Positions 6,341 through 14,640 of a stretch of 36,654 nucleotides of DNA are shown in pieces. The translations under genes were made by a program, and so were the position numbers. This DNA is from Deltaproteobacteria bacterium. Its GTDB lineage: Bacteria > Desulfobacterota > G020345765. How positions within the stretch are numbered: the stretch's first letter is position 1; every line of letters begins with the position of its first letter. The stretch is from contig CP070770.1 of the NCBI GenBank assembly GCA_020345765.1, positions 3,019,159-3,055,812 on the forward strand, read 5' to 3'. A model generated the notes under the pieces. That model saw only the letters and a program-made list of their open reading frames with translations. It was not told where the DNA came from and searched no databases.

Positions 6341-7459
6341 CTAACTAAACAGCTCAATTGTCTCTTTGAGCTTCGAAATTCCCCATTCGATATCATTCGG
6401 CTGAAAAGCTGGAAACGTCAATCTGATAAAGAGGCCTTTTCCCTGTAATTCCTCCTTGAAATTAGGAGCGACGGCGTTCCACGCCGGCGCGATACCGACC
6501 CCGGCATCTTTTGCGGATTTGACAAAGGCTGATTCATTATCAACTGAAATATCACCGAGAGTGAGAGGAGCAAAGAAACCGCCACTGATTTCAACGGGTG
6601 ATGCTCCGGGGAAGTGGGTATTGAACGCAGTATTCAACGCATCCATTCTCGGTCTGTACAGTTCGCGTAAGTAGCCAAGATAATCGTCATACCATCCCGA
6701 TTGAATAAAATCGGCTATAAAGGCCTGAGTTGGCAGGTTGGGATTTATCCGGGTATTGGCGACAATTCCTATTAGATGCTCTACGTAATCTTTTGGAACG
6801 ATAATATACCCGCATTTGGTTCCCGGAGAGATAGTCTTCGTAAAGGAGCTGGTTAAGATCGGTCCCCATTCTGAAACATCTATGGCCCCGTTCGCTTTTC
6901 CATCATACCGGAGATCCTGATAACAGACATCCCATACACACAAGATATTATGTTCCTGGCATATACTTTCAACCGCTTTGCGGTTCTCATCCGTGTAATT
7001 GATTCCGGTAGGGTTTTGATGAAAAGGAATTCCGTAAAAAGCCGCAGGCTCCGTCTTTTTCACCACGTCTCGAAATTGGTCCAAATCGACTCCCTCCGGT
7101 GTCAGTTTGACGCCGATCATATTATGTCCATAACGCTTGGCATCCAACAGTACTCGATCGTAAGTTACTTCTTCGACTATGACATTGCTTTGTAAAGGAA
7201 GAGATTTAAAGAACAAGGAGATAACTTCCAAACCTCCGTTGCCTGCTACGATTCGCTCCGGATCAACATGATGTAAGTTGGCAATCAGTTCACGCAGAGG
7301 CTTAAAGCCTGTAAAATGGCCGTATTGAAGCACCTGCGTTCCATACTGTCGAATCACTTTTTCGTATCCTTCTGCCACCATTGGAATAAGGTGTGATAAG
7401 GCCTCTTCGGAAGGAACACCACGTAAGAAATTGATTGCACGTGTCTCATTTTTTCCCAT
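6341..7459 (-). CDS. PLP-dependent class I/II aminotransferase
   Basis: 372 residues with the fold type I landmarks: YGHFTGFKPLRELIA (about 46-60, substrate and cofactor entry), GNGGLEVI (73-80), HQNPTG (147-152, Asn149), DVCYQDL (Asp177 and Tyr180 around the PLP ring), SSFTKT with Lys208 as the probable Schiff-base lysine, then GTKCGYI. The layout resembles the 2-aminoadipate aminotransferase/LysN group and the catalytic half of MocR regulators, but there is no N-terminal DNA-binding domain. The enzyme is cytoplasmic and probably transfers the amino group of an amino acid to a 2-oxoacid. Substrate cannot be told. AAAGGA eight bases before ATG supports the start. No biosynthetic partners are adjacent. 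Confidence 0.88.
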   Translation of the reverse strand: MGKNETRAINFLRGVPSEEALSHLIPMVAEGYEKVIRQYGTQVLQYGHFTGFKPLRELIANLHHVDPERIVAGNGGLEVISLFFKSLPLQSNVIVEEVTYDRVLLDAKRYGHNMIGVKLTPEGVDLDQFRDVVKKTEPAAFYGIPFHQNPTGINYTDENRKAVESICQEHNILCVWDVCYQDLRYDGKANGAIDVSEWGPILTSSFTKTISPGTKCGYIIVPKDYVEHLIGIVANTRINPNLPTQAFIADFIQSGWYDDYLGYLRELYRPRMDALNTAFNTHFPGASPVEISGGFFAPLTLGDISVDNESAFVKSAKDAGVGIAPAWNAVAPNFKEELQGKGLFIRLTFPAFQPNDIEWGISKLKETIELFS

Positions 7460-7784
7460 AACGATATCCTTTCTGTTTTAAATTATTCGAACGAAAAACA
7501 GGGATAGCAACCGTTTTATCCCAGTTTGCTTTATCTTATCCCAAAATGTGGGGTTAATCAATCCTCCTTCGCTGGAAGCTTCATCCTTCGCCAGCCTACT
7601 TCGCCAAGGCTACGTAAGGCCAAAGGGCTACGGAGGACAAGACGGTAGGACACATGGCAAGGCTCAAAGTTCAAATCAATGATAAAATACAAATACCAAA
7701 TGAGGTTTGGAGGCAAAAGTAAGTCGGGCCAATATCCGCCTCAGGCGGAATGGTTTGTCGGACAGATGCCCTGAAGGAGAACCC
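7460..7784. other. 325-base intergenic spacer with repeat debris, no gene
   Basis: This gap lies between the starts of the aminotransferase and the end of the rseB-like gene. It contains repeated CTTCGCCA and GGCTACG units (about 7563-7640) that can fold on each other, the 14-base word CTCAAAGTTCAAAT (7663-7676) also found at 1182-1195, and the palindrome at 7735-7749. A short plus-strand frame from 7707 runs into the opposing gene and has no coding character. No RNA gene was recognised. The aminotransferase promoter should lie in its left part but no clear -35/-10 pair was found. Confidence 0.5.
7735..7749. repeat. Short GC palindrome
   Basis: TCCGCC-TCA-GGCGGA, six-base arms and a three-base centre. 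It is related to the copies at 343-355 and 33640-33656. There is no T-run, so it is not a clear terminator. Confidence 0.5.
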
Positions 7785-8813
7785 TTAGGGGAGGGATTGG
7801 GCGATTTTGGCAATCTCTTCTTCCGAGATATCACCTACCAGCATTATCTGACGATTACCGATAGGGAAGCCCATGATATTATTCAGCCCCCGGGAGTAGG
7901 ACAGGGGTTCGGTTCTCTTCACGCCTTTCTGGAATGCAATCCCTTTCCCCGGCAACGACCGACCGGTCTCTTGGAATACCGATACCGAGCTTAGTCCGTC
8001 GGAGTAAAGGAGCTGCAGCCGGCGTTTGCCTCCGATAAAGGATAGGGCGATGTCTCGAAGAATAAAGCCGGAAGGAAGGTAGTTCGGAAGCATGACTTTT
8101 TCCCCGAAAAGTTTCTCCGCCGAAGCGAGCTCAAGGTTAGCTTTTTCCTCCATTTCTCTAACGGATTCTTTTTTAGGGATCTGAAGCTTAAAATCCTCTC
8201 CGGTCAGGTTGGGGGCGAAGTCTATTTTCGAATAGGTACTCACCATGGCCAGCTGGCCTTTGGTGCTGTAAACCTCGGTCTTGAGAGGCACGCCCGAGTC
8301 CTTATCCACCCAGATCCAGTGTTTCGGACGGTTTGCTACCCTCGGTTGGAGGGTAATGACAAAGGTGGACCGGTTGACGAGGTTTTGCTTTTCCCCGACC
8401 TTCACATAGTAATTTTTTTGCACGAGCTTAATGTTCTCGTTTGCCCTTTCTCTTGCCTCATCAGGATTTTCCTGGGGCCTTTTGATAATGAGTCGGTGGG
8501 AGGGGATGTATCTCCACTGGTACTTGCCGTCCTCGATGATAACCTCGGTGCTTTCCCCGGTGGAAGAGATGATCTCCTTTTTCCCTAAATTGGGAATAAG
8601 CTGGGCCACTAAAACCCTGCTGACATTTGGGTTTGGTACCTGGAAAGAGATGACTACCTGGTTCCCCCGGAAATTCACCTTTACTTTAGAGTTACCCATT
8701 TTGCTCAGGAGCTCCGAGGCAACGATCTCTTCTGCCCGGACCGAGGTGACAGCCAACAGGCAGATCAAGGCCGGGATAAGTAAAATACCCTTATTAAGCT
8801 TTATTTCTGTCAT
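7785..8813 (-). CDS. RseB/MucB-like periplasmic sigma-factor regulatory protein
   Basis: 342 residues with a signal peptide (basic MTEIKLNKG, hydrophobic core, cleavage likely after SVRA at 27). The middle part resembles MucB/RseB and LolA-like folds: strands ending in WIWVDKDSGVPLKTEVYS, then YSKIDFAPNL and the typical C-terminal YLPSGFILRDI, LQLLYSDGLSSVSVFQE and IMLVGDISEEEIAKIAQSL. RseB-type proteins sit in the periplasm, bind the anti-sigma factor and sense envelope damage or misplaced lipids. Its ATG overlaps the anti-sigma stop by four bases (ATGA), with GGGAGG just upstream, so translation is coupled. It is the last gene of the sigma/anti-sigma unit. Sequence is divergent from enterobacterial RseB, so no symbol is given. 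Confidence 0.82.
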   Translation of the reverse strand: MTEIKLNKGILLIPALICLLAVTSVRAEEIVASELLSKMGNSKVKVNFRGNQVVISFQVPNPNVSRVLVAQLIPNLGKKEIISSTGESTEVIIEDGKYQWRYIPSHRLIIKRPQENPDEARERANENIKLVQKNYYVKVGEKQNLVNRSTFVITLQPRVANRPKHWIWVDKDSGVPLKTEVYSTKGQLAMVSTYSKIDFAPNLTGEDFKLQIPKKESVREMEEKANLELASAEKLFGEKVMLPNYLPSGFILRDIALSFIGGKRRLQLLYSDGLSSVSVFQETGRSLPGKGIAFQKGVKRTEPLSYSRGLNNIMGFPIGNRQIMLVGDISEEEIAKIAQSLP

Positions 8814-9316
8814 TTTTCCTCCCTGAAGTAACCGGTGGTCGACAAATCTCCGATTGTATTTTCGGCTGCCCGAAAGGCATGTTGATACAGGTAAATATCA
8901 ATATCTTCGTAATCCGGGGAAAGGGGCGAACTTTTCTGATTGAAATAATAGAATGTCCCGAGGCTCAGCAGAATCAAAACGGTTGCCAGGGAGCTCGCCA
9001 GGAGGGGACGGGGGCTGATGAGTTCCGCTAACCTTGCCCCGATCCCCTTCAGGTATTCTTTCTTCGGGAAGGAAGCGGTCTCCGGCGGGGATTCCAGCCG
9101 CTCCAGGACCCTCTGGGAAAAATCCGGGGCAACCTGGGGCTCGGGGGAACGAAGCGAGCCCTGCTTCACCAGAATGCGGATATTGGAGTAGGACTCGAGA
9201 ACCTTCTTGCACCCGCGGCATTGCCGGAGATGCGCCAAAAGCTCCTCCGTCTCCGGCCCGCTGGTTTCGTTATCGATATAGGCCGAGATCAATTCGTGAT
9301 ACTTCTGACACTCCAT
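8810..9316 (-). CDS. Zinc-binding anti-sigma factor (zf-HC2, single-pass membrane)
   Basis: 168 residues. The N-terminus carries the ZAS zinc motif: Cys3, then His29-x3-Cys33-x2-Cys36. This domain binds and masks ECF sigma factors in the cytoplasm. After a linker rich in Pro and Glu, one membrane helix (LLASSLATVLILLSLGTFYYF, about 105-126) precedes a 40-residue periplasmic tail, the usual RseA/RsrA-like layout. The gene begins 12 bases after the sigma gene's stop, with GGGGGT before ATG, and overlaps the RseB-like gene by four bases. The three genes form a standard sense-and-release unit: loss of the membrane-bound anti-sigma would free the sigma factor. Confidence 0.9.
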   Translation of the reverse strand: MECQKYHELISAYIDNETSGPETEELLAHLRQCRGCKKVLESYSNIRILVKQGSLRSPEPQVAPDFSQRVLERLESPPETASFPKKEYLKGIGARLAELISPRPLLASSLATVLILLSLGTFYYFNQKSSPLSPDYEDIDIYLYQHAFRAAENTIGDLSTTGYFREEK

Positions 9317-9328
9317 AGCTACCCCCAG

Positions 9329-9892
9329 TTAAATATAAGTACTCAGTTTTTCCTGAAGCTCCTGGCGGGCACGGTGAAGCCGGGAGCGCACCGTCCCTAC
9401 CGGACAATCGACCGCTTCGGCGATATCTTCGTAAGACATGTCCTCCAGTTCGCGCAGGAGAAAAGCAGTCCGGTGTTTCTGGGAGAGGGAATCAACCGCA
9501 TCGCTTATTCCCTGATTCAGCTCCTTGACTAAAAGCGCCCCTTCGGGATTGTCTATTTTCCCTTCGATGAAGCCGGGATTCAGGCTTAACTTGTTAGCCA
9601 GGATGTCCTCTTCCAGGAGCACCGGGGTATTTGACGACAGATAATTCAAACAGGTGTTTACCGCAATTTTACGGAGCCAGGTATAAAACGAAGACTTTTG
9701 GGCGAATTGCTTGATTGCCGCAAAGGCCTTCAGAAAGGTTTCCTGAGCAAGGTCTTCAACCATATCGGTATTATTGGTCAGTCGGAAGATCAGACCGAAT
9801 ATCCGGCGCTGATACTTGATGATCAGTAGCTCGAATGATTGTCGATCCCCTTTTTGGCTCCTTCTGACCAGAATTTCATCGGATTCCGCCAA
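9329..9892 (-). CDS. rpoE: ECF (group 4) RNA polymerase sigma factor, RpoE-like
   Basis: 187 residues. Region 2 is clear (FELLIIKYQRRIFGLIFRLT, then DMVEDLAQETFLKAFAAI, containing the DLAQETF motif) and region 4 has LRELEDMSYEDIAEAVDCP and GTVRSRLHRARQEL, the helix-turn-helix that reads the -35 element. There is no region 1 or 3, as expected for ECF factors. The start is a TTG, placed by the frame and by a G-run (GGGGGG) about eight bases upstream. An RpoE-type promoter at 9924-9951 suggests autoregulation. The anti-sigma and RseB-like genes follow directly, so this is the envelope-stress type of ECF system. Confidence 0.92.
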   Translation of the reverse strand: MAESDEILVRRSQKGDRQSFELLIIKYQRRIFGLIFRLTNNTDMVEDLAQETFLKAFAAIKQFAQKSSFYTWLRKIAVNTCLNYLSSNTPVLLEEDILANKLSLNPGFIEGKIDNPEGALLVKELNQGISDAVDSLSQKHRTAFLLRELEDMSYEDIAEAVDCPVGTVRSRLHRARQELQEKLSTYI

Positions 9893-9923
9893 AAGATAAT
9901 CCCCCCCAAGAGCTGATGTTTAA

Positions 9924-9951
9924 ATAGACAAATGATCTTCAAAAAAGTTCA
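9924..9951 (-). promoter_or_regulatory. RpoE-type (ECF) promoter in front of the sigma gene
   Basis: On the minus strand TGAACTT, 15 bases, GTCTAT. The enterobacterial RpoE consensus is close to GGAACTT-N15-GTCTAA. It lies 32 bases before the TTG start, so the leader would be about 25 bases. This indicates that the sigma factor drives its own operon. Confidence 0.7.
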
Positions 9952-9999
9952 TAAAATAAAGATTTTAGACGCCACAATCCAAAATCGATAATCTACCAT

Positions 10000-11004
10000 C
10001 TATTTCTTTCCTCCCCAATGGACCCGGTATCCCCGGGCATCGATGTGGACGAACGGACCGTGGCGGCTGGTACTGCCATAATACCCCAATCCACCCGGAT
10101 AGGTATCAAAAATATGCTTGTCAGACATTTTCTTGATAATATCGTAAATCAGCCGGGCGTCCCGGATATCGACCCTTCCGTCCCGGTTGAGATCGTCCAT
10201 TACTTCATCCCGGGGGTTTTCGTCAATAAAAAAGTCTATCCCGTCCCCGTAGATATGTCGGGAATATCGGACATTTCCGATCATCCGGTTGTAATGGGGG
10301 GTCCGGTAGCCGCTCATTATCGTTAACCGGGAACAGCGGTGGCCTTCCCGGTTAATCCCCTCCAGGATCATTTCAAGTTTCATCAAGCTCGCTTCTGACA
10401 GCACGATATACTTCGGGTAGGAGCTCTCCTGTTTGCAGAGAAAGTCCTGAAGCCGGAAATGATCGGAGACCAGTACCGTATGGTTCTCCCGGGTAACCTC
10501 GACAAAGCCCTTGGGTGGCAGGTAAGCAGGCAAGCCTCGATAGGGCCTGATTGGATACTTCCCGATCCGGTAGCCGTTCAACACCCCCTTCCTCAAACGG
10601 TCATAAGGAACGAGGACAAAACCGTGGAGACGGACGGGATCCGCCGGGTTAGAACTCTTGGGGTTATTTCTTTTTTGACTTATAGTCAAAGGATAAAGCC
10701 CGGGCTTCTCGGGGGCCGACCATTTGTATCTGTTAACGGAGACCTCAGTCAACTTACCATCGGAGCTCGAGCACTGATATTCTTCTCCCTTATTCGTCGG
10801 GATAATCTCTATCTGAGTCTCTTCTCCCGGAAGAAGGAACCGGGAGATTGTCCGGGCGTGATAGAGGTTCTTTCCGATCCGGACGCCCAAGCTTTCTCCC
10901 CCTGCCCGGACTCCTTCTGAAAATATCCCTGATAAGGGGATAAAGGATAGCAGAATCAGGATAAAAAGCTTATTTTTTCCCGAATGAATTTCAGGGACGG
11001 TCAT
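10000..11004 (-). CDS. Exported M15-type (DUF882/YcbK-like) peptidase with internal EF-hand-like loop
   Basis: 334 residues with an N-terminal hydrophobic segment (LFILILLSFIPLSGIFS) consistent with a signal peptide. Residues 40-120 look like an Ig-like beta domain. The C-terminal 150 residues carry the M15 peptidase zinc site: GYRTPHYN, SRHIYGDGIDF (His250, Asp257) and GPFVHID (His320). M15 enzymes cut D-Ala-containing peptides of peptidoglycan, so a periplasmic cell-wall role is likely. Within the catalytic domain, residues 271-282 read DLNRDGRVDIRD, a full calcium-binding EF-hand/dockerin-type loop. The gene is upstream of the sigma gene on the same strand, 107 bases away, with its own start lacking a strong ribosome binding site. 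Peptidase activity is inferred; the family also has non-catalytic members. Confidence 0.82.
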   Translation of the reverse strand: MTVPEIHSGKNKLFILILLSFIPLSGIFSEGVRAGGESLGVRIGKNLYHARTISRFLLPGEETQIEIIPTNKGEEYQCSSSDGKLTEVSVNRYKWSAPEKPGLYPLTISQKRNNPKSSNPADPVRLHGFVLVPYDRLRKGVLNGYRIGKYPIRPYRGLPAYLPPKGFVEVTRENHTVLVSDHFRLQDFLCKQESSYPKYIVLSEASLMKLEMILEGINREGHRCSRLTIMSGYRTPHYNRMIGNVRYSRHIYGDGIDFFIDENPRDEVMDDLNRDGRVDIRDARLIYDIIKKMSDKHIFDTYPGGLGYYGSTSRHGPFVHIDARGYRVHWGGKK

Positions 11005-11077
11005 ATGACTAAAATAATGGATTCAGCCAGAAATATCAAGAAATTTAAATAATTGGAGGCTTAGATTTATCTATTTC

Positions 11078-11106
11078 TTGACATTCAGCGGTAGTTATTG
11101 CATGAT
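11078..11106 (+). promoter_or_regulatory. Sigma-70-type promoter
   Basis: TTGACA (11078-11083), 17 bases, CATGAT (11101-11106). The -35 is perfect and the -10 matches four of six. It would start transcription about 60 bases before the gene at 11174. Confidence 0.45.
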
Positions 11107-11173
11107 TCCATTATTGCGAGAATACGAAGGATCGCATATAGTTTAAATCAAAGGAAAAGGAGGGGAGGAAAGA

Positions 11174-11575
11174 ATGGATAAAAATACATTCTTAGTGAAA
11201 TTCATAAAATTCAACGGATGGGTCGAACTCTTTTTGGCGGTAATGTTCTTCTTTATGGGGTATATTACCGAATTCCTCGGCCTGGATAAAGGTATCCCCC
11301 TGTTCTACCAATTTGCAGCGGTAGAGCTCCTGATCCTGGGGTTCCTTCTACTTTACTCTGCCCGGGATATCAAGAGGTATCTTATAATTATCTTATCTTC
11401 ATGTGTATTTCGATACATTATGCCCGCAGGACCTGAGTTATATGCGATTCTGACCCTTTGGCCGAATCCGTTTGCCATCATAATGATTCCCACCTTTTTC
11501 TATGACATCGGGACCGCGACGATAACTCTGGTTCTCCTGAAGCAATTGGGCTATCTCAAGAAAGAGAATTTTTAA
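11174..11575 (+). CDS. Small integral membrane protein of unknown function
   Basis: 133 residues with hydrophobic helices at about 14-36, 42-61, 68-84 and 97-123, few charged residues and no signal peptide cleavage site. The start is firm: AAAGGAGGGGAGG lies just upstream. A sigma-70-type promoter is present at 11078-11106. The methyltransferase gene follows after 60 bases. No family was recognised and no function is proposed. Confidence 0.75.
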   Translation: MDKNTFLVKFIKFNGWVELFLAVMFFFMGYITEFLGLDKGIPLFYQFAAVELLILGFLLLYSARDIKRYLIIILSSCVFRYIMPAGPELYAILTLWPNPFAIIMIPTFFYDIGTATITLVLLKQLGYLKKENF

Positions 11576-11635
11576 GCCGACATCGGTAATAATTCATCGA
11601 TCAGATTCGTTTATGTCATCGGGGAGAAATAATAG

Positions 11636-12322
11636 GTGAGGGATTTAGGGCACGTCCAGACCAACTTTGAAAAACAGGCCTCCATCTACGACGATTGTAT
11701 TACCAAACTGATCCCCAAATACCGGGAACAGAACGAATTGATTCCTAAACTGATCCCATTTGACCGGGAGCGGGGGCTTTCGGCAATCGACCTGGGCTGC
11801 GGCACGGGGATCCTGGCTTATCTGATTCTCCAAAGATATCCGAAAGCCCGGGTGATTGCCTTTGACCTGGCAGGGAATATGTTGGAGGAGTGTAAGAAGA
11901 ATCTTGCCGGGTTCGAGAAAAGGCTGATCCTGAAAAAGGGCGATTTCGGGATCGATGATTTCGGGTCCGGGTATGATATCGCAGTATCGGGCCTGTCGAT
12001 CCACCATCTCGATAGTGTCACTAAAAGAAGACTCTATCAACGGATATACCGGGCACTCAGTCCGGGGGGGATCTTCATTAACCGGGATATCGTCCTGGGG
12101 AAAACCCCCGTTTTGACCGAGGAATATCATGAGCGATGGCGCGATTACATGAGATCGTGCGGGGAAGACGGGAAAATGTGGTTCAATAAATATTTAGAGC
12201 AGGACACTCCGGATTCAGCGGAAGACCAGATGGAATGGTTAAAGGAAGCCGGTTTTACAGAGGTGGAGTGTTACTGGCGCTATATTAATTTTGCCATATT
12301 CGGGGGAAGAAAGGCGGGATAG
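11636..12322 (+). CDS. SAM-dependent class I methyltransferase
   Basis: 228 residues. Motif I is AIDLGCGTGIL (about 50-60), the acidic end of strand 2 is AFDLAGNMLEECKKNL, and motif IV/V regions are GYDIAVSGLSIHHLD and LYRALSPGGIFINRDIV. This is the Rossmann-like fold that uses S-adenosylmethionine. The GLSIHHL and LSPGG motifs occur in small-molecule methyltransferases (UbiE/TehB-like group) but do not fix the substrate. The start is GTG, with GGGGAG nine bases upstream. It follows a membrane protein gene by 60 bases and precedes the transporter gene by 66 bases. Confidence 0.88.
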   Translation: MRDLGHVQTNFEKQASIYDDCITKLIPKYREQNELIPKLIPFDRERGLSAIDLGCGTGILAYLILQRYPKARVIAFDLAGNMLEECKKNLAGFEKRLILKKGDFGIDDFGSGYDIAVSGLSIHHLDSVTKRRLYQRIYRALSPGGIFINRDIVLGKTPVLTEEYHERWRDYMRSCGEDGKMWFNKYLEQDTPDSAEDQMEWLKEAGFTEVECYWRYINFAIFGGRKAG

Positions 12323-12388
12323 CCGAGGATGGCGATACCAGATAAAGAACTCATATATTTGCCCATAATTGGGATATAGTTTTCAATA

Positions 12389-14629
12389 ATGAAGATCGCT
12401 GATGACGAAAAAAAATTAGGGACTTTTCTGGGCGTCTACACCCCGACGATCCTGACAATCCTGGGTGTAATCATGTATCTGCGGTCCGGCTGGTTGGTCG
12501 GACACCTGGGGCTCACCCAGGTGATCGTTATTGTCCTCCTGGCGAATTCGATTACCCTGATTACCGCCCTGGCATTCTCGTCGGTAGCGACTAATATCAA
12601 AGTAGGAACCGGTGGGGCCTACTATATCATTTCGCGGAGCCTTGGGCTCGAAATCGGCGGTGCGGTAGGGGTTCCCTTATTTCTTTCCCAGGCCTTTTCG
12701 GTTACCCTCTATTCATACGGTCTCGCCGAGTCCCTGCGGCTCTTCTGGCCGGAGGTACCCGTGCAGAGTGCAAGCTTCGTCATCATTATCGCCGTCGGCG
12801 TGCTTGCCCTAATGGGTGCCGGGTTGGCGTTGAGGACGCAGATCCCGATAATGGTTTGCATCGCCGTCTCCCTGGTCGCCCTTACCTTCGGGGCAATTTC
12901 CCAGGCCACCGGAAACGTTTTCCCAGTTATCATCCCCTCGGGCGAAGTCGCTTTCTGGGCGGGATTTGCGATCTTTTTCCCCGCGGTCACCGGAGTAATG
13001 GCCGGTCTCGGTTTGTCGGGCGATCTCAGGCAGCCCGAGCGGGCCATCCCGCTCGGGGCAATTTCTGCGGTCCTTACTGCTTTCGCGATCTATCTCATTA
13101 TCCCGGTGCTGCTTGCGCGGGGAGCAAGCGTAACGCAGTTGCGCGAGGATTCGCTGGTATGGATACACATCGCCCCCTTCGGTAATTGGGTTGTCCTTCC
13201 CGGTCTTTTGGGGGCTATCTTCTCTTCCGCGGTAGCCTCCATGCTCGGGGCACCGCGCACCCTGCAGGCACTCGCGAAAGACCGGTTAGCACCGCGGGGA
13301 TTTGGCAGGGTTACGGGAGACAGGAAAGAATTTCTGCCCGGATTAGCCGTATCGCTCGCTATTGCCCTCGGTGCCGTCTTCCTGGGTGATTTAAACGCCG
13401 TAGCTTCGGTGGTCACCATATTCTTCCTTACGATTTACGGCACCGTGAACATCGTGGCGGCCTTTGAAACCCTGAGCGGCGACCCGTCCTGGCGTCCGAA
13501 GCTTAGGGTACCATGGCCCATAAGCCTTATGGGAGGCGGAGCCTGTCTGGCGGTGATGTTCCTCATAAACCCGATAGCGGGTTTCGTTGCCGTCTCCGCC
13601 GAATTAATGATCTGGATATTTCTGTCACGCCGGGAGCACCAGGCAAGATGGGGCGATGTTCGACGGGGATTGTATGAAGCCCTGATCCGCTGGGCACTTA
13701 TCCGACTTGCCCACCGCCCCATGAGCGCCCGTAACTGGAGACCTCATGTTCTGGCTTTCGTGCCCGACCCGGTAACTCATCTGGACCTTATCCGTTTCGG
13801 CAACTGGTTCAGTCAGGGACGAGGTGTGGTCACGGTCTGTGAGCTGGTTATTGACGATCTCCTCAACGAGGATCTGGATCTAATGGCCAGACGCGGCAAG
13901 ATGCAGGAGGAGCTTGACCGCGAGGAACTTGTGGTATTTGCCGAACAGAATGTTGTCCAGGATGTGGTGGAGGGGATCACTAATGTTGCCCAGGCGAATG
14001 GTATCGGTGCAATGGAGAGTAATACGGTAATGCTCGGCTGGCCGAAAGACGAGGGGCTCCTGGCCGAGTTCCTCCGGGTTATGCGGAGGCTCGAGTGCCT
14101 GAAGAAATCACTAATCATAGGACGCATTCAACCGCGCCACCTTTTCCGACGAACAGGGATCGAGCGAAAGATCCACGTGTGGTGGGGGGGGATGCAGCGT
14201 AACGGTGATTTGATGCTCCTCTTGGCATATCTCCTCACCCGGAACCACGAATGGCGCGGGGCGCAGATTGAGGTGCTGAGCCTCGCTTCTAACGAGTTAA
14301 TGAAGGTCCAGACCGAGAGACATCTCAACAGGCTTATCCCCGAGATCCGGATAGAAGCCCGGCCGCGGGTTATCATTAAACCGGAGGATAAGAGCGTGCG
14401 CGAGCTGATCCACGAGGAGAGCAAAGATGCCGAGGTGATCTTTTTCGGACTGGCAATGCCGGATAAAGGAGACGAGGAGGAATATGCCCGGCGTCTGAAG
14501 GAACTGGCAGGAGACCTCCCGACCGTCTTCTTCGTCAAGAACTCCAGCCTGTTCATCGGTGAGCTGCTGGAGCAGAGCACCGGGGAGGAGATAGATTCTA
14601 AGGACAGGCCGGAACATTTAGAGGAGTGA
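12389..14629 (+). CDS. SLC12-type (cation-chloride cotransporter) APC-superfamily transporter
   Basis: 746 residues. The N-terminus GVYTPTILTILGVIMYLRSG is the hallmark of the cation-chloride cotransporter family, followed by TGGAYYIISRSLG and about 12 membrane helices up to residue 415. The C-terminal 330 residues form the cytoplasmic domain typical of SLC12 proteins, starting with NWRPHVLAFVPDP and ending in a USP-like repeat (VIFFGLAMPDKGDEEEYARRL). Eukaryotic members move Na, K and Cl together; bacterial ones have been little studied. The gene runs directly into the Fe-S gene (a GTG overlapping its TGA, or an ATG 12 bases on), so transporter and redox enzyme appear to be in one operon. 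Ion coupling and substrate are not evident from sequence. Confidence 0.88.
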   Translation: MKIADDEKKLGTFLGVYTPTILTILGVIMYLRSGWLVGHLGLTQVIVIVLLANSITLITALAFSSVATNIKVGTGGAYYIISRSLGLEIGGAVGVPLFLSQAFSVTLYSYGLAESLRLFWPEVPVQSASFVIIIAVGVLALMGAGLALRTQIPIMVCIAVSLVALTFGAISQATGNVFPVIIPSGEVAFWAGFAIFFPAVTGVMAGLGLSGDLRQPERAIPLGAISAVLTAFAIYLIIPVLLARGASVTQLREDSLVWIHIAPFGNWVVLPGLLGAIFSSAVASMLGAPRTLQALAKDRLAPRGFGRVTGDRKEFLPGLAVSLAIALGAVFLGDLNAVASVVTIFFLTIYGTVNIVAAFETLSGDPSWRPKLRVPWPISLMGGGACLAVMFLINPIAGFVAVSAELMIWIFLSRREHQARWGDVRRGLYEALIRWALIRLAHRPMSARNWRPHVLAFVPDPVTHLDLIRFGNWFSQGRGVVTVCELVIDDLLNEDLDLMARRGKMQEELDREELVVFAEQNVVQDVVEGITNVAQANGIGAMESNTVMLGWPKDEGLLAEFLRVMRRLECLKKSLIIGRIQPRHLFRRTGIERKIHVWWGGMQRNGDLMLLLAYLLTRNHEWRGAQIEVLSLASNELMKVQTERHLNRLIPEIRIEARPRVIIKPEDKSVRELIHEESKDAEVIFFGLAMPDKGDEEEYARRLKELAGDLPTVFFVKNSSLFIGELLEQSTGEEIDSKDRPEHLEE

Positions 14630-14640
14630 GAACAGGTATT

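Noticed and set aside
12709-13722. Minus-strand frames inside the SLC12 transporter gene
   Set aside because: They are shadows of the GC-rich coding strand; the plus strand gives the full transporter.
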